Below, piece by piece: positions 59,953-64,000 of a stretch of DNA of 64,000 nt. A program made the position numbers and the translations under genes. The notes below the pieces were generated by a model. It made no database searches and was not told where the DNA came from. It worked only from the letters and a program-made list of their open reading frames with translations. Source of the stretch: Rhodocyclaceae bacterium UBA2250 (lineage in GTDB: Bacteria; Pseudomonadota; Gammaproteobacteria; Burkholderiales; Rhodocyclaceae); contig DDXW01000042.1 in the NCBI GenBank assembly GCA_002347285.1, positions 20,443 to 84,442 of the forward strand, written 5' to 3'. The first letter of the stretch is position 1; the number at the start of each line of letters is the position of its first letter.

Positions 59953-60867
59953 CATCCGCCCAAGGTCGATGCCGCGCTGATCGAGCAGATCAAGTCGTTG
60001 CCCGGCAAGTTCAAATTCGAGACCTTCATCTCGCTGTCGTGCCACAACTGTCCCGACGTGGTGCAGGCGCTCAACCTGATGGCGGTGCTCAATCCCGGCG
60101 TCGAAAGCACGATGATCGACGGCGCGCTGTTCCAGAAGGAGGCCGAGGCGCGCCAGATCATGGCCGTGCCGGTCGTCTATCTGAACGGCGAGGCGTTCGG
60201 CCAGGGCCGCATGACCATCGAGGAAATCGCCGCCAGGCTCGACACCGGCGCCGCGGCGCGCGCGGCGCAGGAGATCGACGCCAAGGCGCCGTTCGACGTG
60301 CTGGTCGGCGGCGGCGGTCCGGCCGGCGCGGCGGCGGCGATCTACGCCGCGCGCAAGGGCATCCGCACCGGCGTGGTCGCCGAGCGCTTCGGCGGCCAGG
60401 TGCTCGACACGCTGGCGATCGAGAACTTCATCTCGGTCAAGCACACCGAGGGTCCGCAGCTCGCCGTCGCGCTCGAGCAGCACGTCAAGGAATACGGCGT
60501 CGACATCATGCCGAACGTGACGATCATCACGAGCGCGCTGACCACCGAGGTCGTCGGCGACGGCCACAAGGTCACCGGCCTGATCTACAAGGACCGCAAT
60601 ACCGAGGAAGTCCATCGCATCGAGCTCGAGGGCATCTTCGTGCAGATCGGCCTGCTGCCCAACACCGACTGGCTCAAGGGCACGGTCGCCCTGTCGAAGC
60701 ACGGCGAGATCGAGGTGGATGCGCGCGGCCAGACCTCGGTGGCGGGCGTCTTCGCCGCCGGTGACTGCACCACGGTGCCCTACAAGCAGATCGTCATCGC
60801 GATGGGCGAGGGAGCGAAGGCGAGCCTGTCGGCCTTCGACCACCTGATCCGCAGTTCGAACTCCTGA
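59950..60867 (+). pseudogene. ahpF: Second ahpF, N-terminally truncated and internally deleted
   Basis: AhpF homologue of 305 codons starting at [17 protein letters not shown], which aligns with residue about 99 of intact AhpF. CHNC (60040-60051) and the FAD motif [17 protein letters not shown] remain. At about 60508-60511 the frame jumps from EYGVDIM to PNVTIITSA; intact AhpF has 118 more codons there, carrying the CPHC redox centre and NAD motif. The deletion is in frame, and a 3-base TGC match lies at its ends in the intact copy. Without CPHC it cannot recycle AhpC by the known route. It has no proper start codon of its own. Confidence 0.82.
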
Positions 60868-60869
60868 GG

Positions 60870-60916
60870 AAACTCGGCGCTGGCGAGGCGGCGGCCGCCC
60901 CGCCAGCGCCGAGTCT
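60870..60916. repeat. Dispersed repeat copies 14 and 15 as a perfect hairpin
   Basis: A plus copy (60870-60892, exact A variant) and a minus copy (60894-60916, 22 of 23) face each other with one base between. Together they form a stem of about 20 bp at the end of both the ahpF remnant and the convergent cfa gene, whose TGA starts at 60919. Confidence 0.9.
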
Positions 60917-62086
60917 TCATCGCACCGAACGATAGACGGCGGAGCGGCCACGCTTGCCGAGCACCAGCTGCCAGAGCTGGCCCTGCCGCGAGCGGAAGAA
61001 GCCGGCGCAGCACATCAGGTAGTACTTCCACATGCGGTAGAAGCGCTCGTCGTAGCGCTCCCTGAGCTGCGGCCAGGCCCGATCGAAATTCTCCCACCAG
61101 GCCATCAGCGTGCGATCGTAATCGGGACCGAAGTTGTGCCAGTCCTCGATGAGCAGGCGCCCCTCCAGTACTGCGGCGAGTTCGTGCGCCGAAGGCAGCT
61201 TGCCGTTGGGAAAGACGTAACGGTCGATCCAGGGGTCGGTGTGGCGTGTGGTGACATGCGAGCCGATCGTGTGCAGCAGGAACAGCCCTTCCTCCTTGAG
61301 CACGCGCCCGACCGTATCGAAGTACACGGCGTAGTTCTTCGGGCCGACGTGCTCGAACATGCCGACCGACACCACCTTGTCATAGCGGCCGTCCAGCGCC
61401 CGGTAGTCCATGAGCTCGAGGCGCACCGGCAAGCCGGCGCAGCGCTCCTGCGCGACGGCGAGCTGCTCCTTCGACACGGTGACGCCATGCACCTCGACGC
61501 CGTAGTGCACGGCGGCATGGTGCGCCAGCCCGCCCCAGCCGCAGCCGATCTCGAGCAGGCGTTCGCCGGGCTTGAGTTCGAGCTTGCGACAGACCAGGTC
61601 GAGCTTGGCGCGCTGTGCCGTCGCCAGATCGGCGGCGTCCAGCCAGTAGGCGCAGGAATAGCTCATGGTCGGGTCGAGCATGGCGGTAAACACGTCGTTG
61701 CCGATGTCGTAATGCCGCTCGCCGACATGGAAGGCGCGTTGCACCGACTGGAGATTGAAGAAGCCGTGCCGGACGATTTCGGCGACGAGGCGCAGGCGCG
61801 CCATGCCGCCGAGCTTCTCTTCGGCGTCGATCGACAGCAGACGGTGGAACAGCTCGTCGAGACGGGCGCAGTCCCACAGGCCGTCCATGTAGGCTTCGCC
61901 GAAGCCGAGCGAGCCCTTGCCGAGAATGAGGCGGTAGAGCTGCGGATCGTGGACCTGGATGTCCCACGGCGCGTCGCCGTTGAAGCGAACCCCCGCCTGG
62001 GCCACCAGCTCCGCCAGCATGGCCGGCGGCGCCGCGGTAGGGCGGGTGGGCAGATACGGTTTGTCCGGATCGACGAGCGTGCTCAT
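60917..62086 (-). CDS. cfa: Cyclopropane-fatty-acyl-phospholipid synthase
   Basis: SAM-dependent methylene transfer to unsaturated membrane lipids, a common stationary-phase and stress change. The SAM-binding loop LLEIGCGWGGLAHHAA is near residue 175. The N-terminal DPQLYRLILGKGSLGFGEAYMDGLW, MSYSCAYW and the end motif FRSRQGQLWQLVLGKRG are all typical. The length of 389 residues is normal. It is convergent with the ahpF remnant and divergent from the ZIP gene. Confidence 0.94.
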   Translation of the reverse strand: MSTLVDPDKPYLPTRPTAAPPAMLAELVAQAGVRFNGDAPWDIQVHDPQLYRLILGKGSLGFGEAYMDGLWDCARLDELFHRLLSIDAEEKLGGMARLRLVAEIVRHGFFNLQSVQRAFHVGERHYDIGNDVFTAMLDPTMSYSCAYWLDAADLATAQRAKLDLVCRKLELKPGERLLEIGCGWGGLAHHAAVHYGVEVHGVTVSKEQLAVAQERCAGLPVRLELMDYRALDGRYDKVVSVGMFEHVGPKNYAVYFDTVGRVLKEEGLFLLHTIGSHVTTRHTDPWIDRYVFPNGKLPSAHELAAVLEGRLLIEDWHNFGPDYDRTLMAWWENFDRAWPQLRERYDERFYRMWKYYLMCCAGFFRSRQGQLWQLVLGKRGRSAVYRSVR

Positions 62087-62336
62087 GCGGTCGCCTTTCG
62101 CTGCAAGGAAACGACAATGATAGCTGCTTCCAGCGAAGTTACCGGTTTGTCCCAGGAAAAGGCCAATTTAATCCTTCCTATCAGGGCAATATATTCTCCC
62201 TATCCGCAAGCCCCCAGCTTTCATAGCAGTCGCCTATGAGCAGATTTCTTGCATTCAATTGGATCGATGGGAACCAGTCGCTTACCATCATGAGCAAACC
62301 CGTCGCCGTGTCGGCGCGGATGACTGGAGATCCTGC

Positions 62337-63281
62337 ATGAACACCCCGCTTGCCCGGACATCGCCCGCTGGTTCGATCCCGTGGCTGGAAATCGCCCTCG
62401 CGCATGCGCGCACGCATTGGTTCGCCAGCCTGGGCCTCGGCCTCGGCCTGCTGGCGGTGCTTGCGCTGCTCGGGCAGAGCATCGCCCAGGTGGTCGCCGG
62501 CAACGCCGCCGAAGGTCTCCGCTACGCCATGCTCGGCGGCGCCGCCGGTTTCGCGACCACGGCGCTCGGTGCCCTGCCGGCGCTGGTGCTGCGCGGCCTG
62601 CCGCAGAAGCTGGAGGACAGCCTGCTCGGTCTCGCGGCCGGCATGATGCTCGCCGCCAGCGCCTTCTCGCTGCTGCTGCCCGGCCTGGAGGCGGGCGAGC
62701 AGATCCTCGGCCACAAGGGGCTGGCGGCCGGCGTGGTGGTGCTCGGCATGGCGCTCGGCGTGCTGCTGATGCTCGGCCTCGACGAATTCACGCCGCACGA
62801 GCACGACAAGAGCGGCCCCTGCGGCCCCGGCTACGAGCGCTGCGGCCGGGTCTGGCTGTTCGTCTTCGCCATCGCGCTGCACAACCTGCCCGAAGGCATG
62901 GCGATCGGCGTGAGCTTCGCGCAGAACGATCTGTCGGTCGGCTTGCCGCTGACCACGGCGATCGCGCTGCAGGACATCCCCGAGGGGCTCGCCGTCGCGC
63001 TGGCGATGCGCGCAGCGGGCTTCGCCGCGCCGCAGGCGGTGGGCGTCGCGGCGGCGAGCGGCCTGCTCGAACCGGTCGGCGCGCTGCTCGGCGTCGGCCT
63101 GGCCAGCGGCCTGGCGGTCGCCTATCCGGTCGGGCTCGGCCTCGCGGCCGGCGCGATGATCTTCGTCGTCTCGCACGAAGTGATTCCCGAAACGCACCGC
63201 AACGGCCACCAGACGCCGGCCACGCTCGGCCTGATGGCCGGTTTCGCCCTGATGATGGTGCTCGACACGACGCTGGGGTAA
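62337..63281 (+). CDS. ZIP family metal transporter (ZupT-like)
   Basis: Predicted uptake or efflux of zinc or other divalent metals. The 314-residue membrane protein has eight or so helices and the ZIP metal-site motifs ALHNLPEGMAIG in helix 4 and ALQDIPEGLAVAL in helix 5 (a Gln-Asp in place of the commoner His-Asn). An acidic and His loop (EFTPHEHDKSG) lies between helices 3 and 4. The ATG at 62337 has GGAGATCC upstream; an in-frame ATG at 62259 adds 26 unrelated residues. A repeat copy begins seven bases after its stop. Confidence 0.9.
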   Translation: MNTPLARTSPAGSIPWLEIALAHARTHWFASLGLGLGLLAVLALLGQSIAQVVAGNAAEGLRYAMLGGAAGFATTALGALPALVLRGLPQKLEDSLLGLAAGMMLAASAFSLLLPGLEAGEQILGHKGLAAGVVVLGMALGVLLMLGLDEFTPHEHDKSGPCGPGYERCGRVWLFVFAIALHNLPEGMAIGVSFAQNDLSVGLPLTTAIALQDIPEGLAVALAMRAAGFAAPQAVGVAAASGLLEPVGALLGVGLASGLAVAYPVGLGLAAGAMIFVVSHEVIPETHRNGHQTPATLGLMAGFALMMVLDTTLG

Positions 63282-63288
63282 CCGGCCC

Positions 63289-63311
63289 GCCGCCCTGCCG
63301 GCGCCGAGTTT
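63289..63311 (-). repeat. Dispersed 23-bp repeat, copy 16
   Basis: 20 or more of 23 match. It lies seven bases after the ZIP gene stop. The following 183 bases (63312-63494) show no gene I can support and mark the change to lower-GC sequence. Confidence 0.8.
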
Positions 63312-63494
63312 GATGCAGGTAAACCGACGATCAGCAGGCTTTCGCGTCAGCGCAGCCTTGAAGGCCAACTTTCAAGCTGCTCGAACGCGTACTTCCGACC
63401 CGAAGCGGCTATTGCCTACTCGCGAAAGCGGGCGTTCAAGGCCTGAATTCAGCGGCCTGCATGGATTTTCGCGCAGACCCGGTGGAATGATGGG

Positions 63495-64000
63495 CTAGCC
63501 GCCATATCCATCGCCCGACGCATTTGCTTCCGCAATGATGTCTTCCCAAGGCCATTTGACAGTGGAGTAGCGGCGATACAGAAGTAGCTGTCGGTCGACG
63601 ATGGATATTTCGGTGCTCGCGTCGTTGTATGCGAGAACCAAGCCGCGGCCGTCTTCGTCGATCTGAAGTGATTCAAATTTCTCCAGAACTGTACGCAGAT
63701 TTCCCTTCTGTATCCGTTTCTCGCGAGCATTTGCATTCTCAAATATGCGATCAATCGAGAAACCCTTAATCAGGACATCGTCGGGCGCTTCCAAGATTAC
63801 GGCCATAGCGTGCCCATAAATACCAGTGGAGTCTTTTCTGTTCCGGATACCAGAAGAGACACGCTTTGCAAACTGCTGATAGAGAGGATTGAGTTGTTCT
63901 GCATAATCCATTGCGCTTGATTCGAGAGCGTCAACGTCGTCTACATTGCGCAACGACGACTGACTTTCGTGAATCTTTAGGGAAACACTGAACAAGCCGT
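63495..64000 (-). CDS. Hypothetical protein, lower GC, partial at window edge
   Basis: An open frame of at least 166 codons that runs off the right edge; a TTG at 63995 is possible but has no visible ribosome site. It is AT-richer than its neighbours and uses different codons, a sign of recent gain. The product is soluble, with AMAVILEAPDDVLIKGFSIDRIFENANAREKRIQKG and a final IVDRQLLLYRRYSTVKWPWEDIIAEA. I do not recognise the family. Confidence 0.7.
   Translation of the reverse strand, partial: GLFSVSLKIHESQSSLRNVDDVDALESSAMDYAEQLNPLYQQFAKRVSSGIRNRKDSTGIYGHAMAVILEAPDDVLIKGFSIDRIFENANAREKRIQKGNLRTVLEKFESLQIDEDGRGLVLAYNDASTEISIVDRQLLLYRRYSTVKWPWEDIIAEANASGDGYGG

Noticed and set aside
55561..60867. 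The two ahpF genes as a recent tandem duplication
   Set aside because: They differ at many bases (roughly 15 per cent by eye in aligned parts), so they are older paralogues or separate gains, not a fresh duplication.
59365..60951. Single 528-codon minus-strand gene
   Set aside because: Only the last 196 codons resemble FecR; the rest is antisense of the ahpF remnant.
63310..63498. A 62-codon plus-strand frame after the ZIP gene
   Set aside because: It starts inside a repeat copy, has no ribosome site and no recognisable product.

Overview
The window is GC-rich chromosomal DNA (most genes look about two-thirds G+C) around a bacterial replication origin. The order rpmH-rnpA-yidD-yidC-mnmE read leftwards and dnaA-dnaN-gyrB read rightwards, the haem and quinone genes, a LivM-LivG fusion, and DUF2242, DUF423, DUF3501 and HemP proteins suggest a betaproteobacterium, probably a rhodocyclalean or a close relative. 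The lineage is inferred from gene content; no rRNA is present.

Layout. 0.1-5 kb: a branched-chain amino-acid type ABC transporter (livK, livH, fused livMG, livF), ending beside two inverted parS-like sites at 92-134. 5-9.6 kb: TSUP exporter, mnmE, yidC, yidD, rnpA, rpmH. 9.6-15 kb: origin region with dnaA, dnaN, gyrB; DnaA boxes lie on both sides of dnaA. 15-29 kb: housekeeping genes: cytochrome c5, tRNA-Arg(CCG), radical SAM protein, ampG, midA, an HPF-cold-shock fusion, tcdA, a pteridine reductase, ttcA, a class V aminotransferase, psiF, a sodium/solute symporter and ubiB. 29-36 kb: an octahaem cytochrome with its cytochrome b partner, an MsrA-thioredoxin-MsrB fusion, and oxyR divergent from cytochrome c peroxidase. 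36-45 kb: fbaB, a ChaN-PDZ protein, an M1-like peptidase, katG and a group of small redox proteins with an orphan Rieske protein. 45-55 kb: an iron block with Fur boxes (hemP, bfd, bfr, nnrS, a barrel protein, feoA, feoB) and a rubrerythrin/Fe-S oxidoreductase/DUF3501 operon. 55-61 kb: ahpC, ahpF, then an eroded siderophore-receptor locus with a HEPN/MNT pair inside it and a second, truncated ahpF. 61-64 kb: cfa, a ZIP transporter and the edge of a lower-GC gene.

The right half reads as a peroxide and iron stress neighbourhood. OxyR has a well-formed operator beside its own gene and ccp, and weaker matches before katG and ahpC. Fur-type boxes precede hemP and the barrel-feoAB unit.

Three observations stand out. 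(1) A 23-bp sequence recurs at least 16 times in either orientation. It usually sits right at a stop codon, sometimes as two arms forming a long hairpin, but five copies lie inside reading frames. (2) Several reading frames between 46 and 61 kb are joined pieces of unrelated genes: bacterioferritin plus the end of an ABC permease; an STN domain plus a TonB barrel piece plus a formylglycine-generating-enzyme domain; and an ahpF without its redox centre, abutting a headless fecR. They are either real in-frame deletions or assembly errors. (3) A 17-codon open frame with a strong ribosome binding site precedes katG.

No CRISPR array, transposase, integrase or phage gene was seen. No gap without a gene exceeds about 290 bases.
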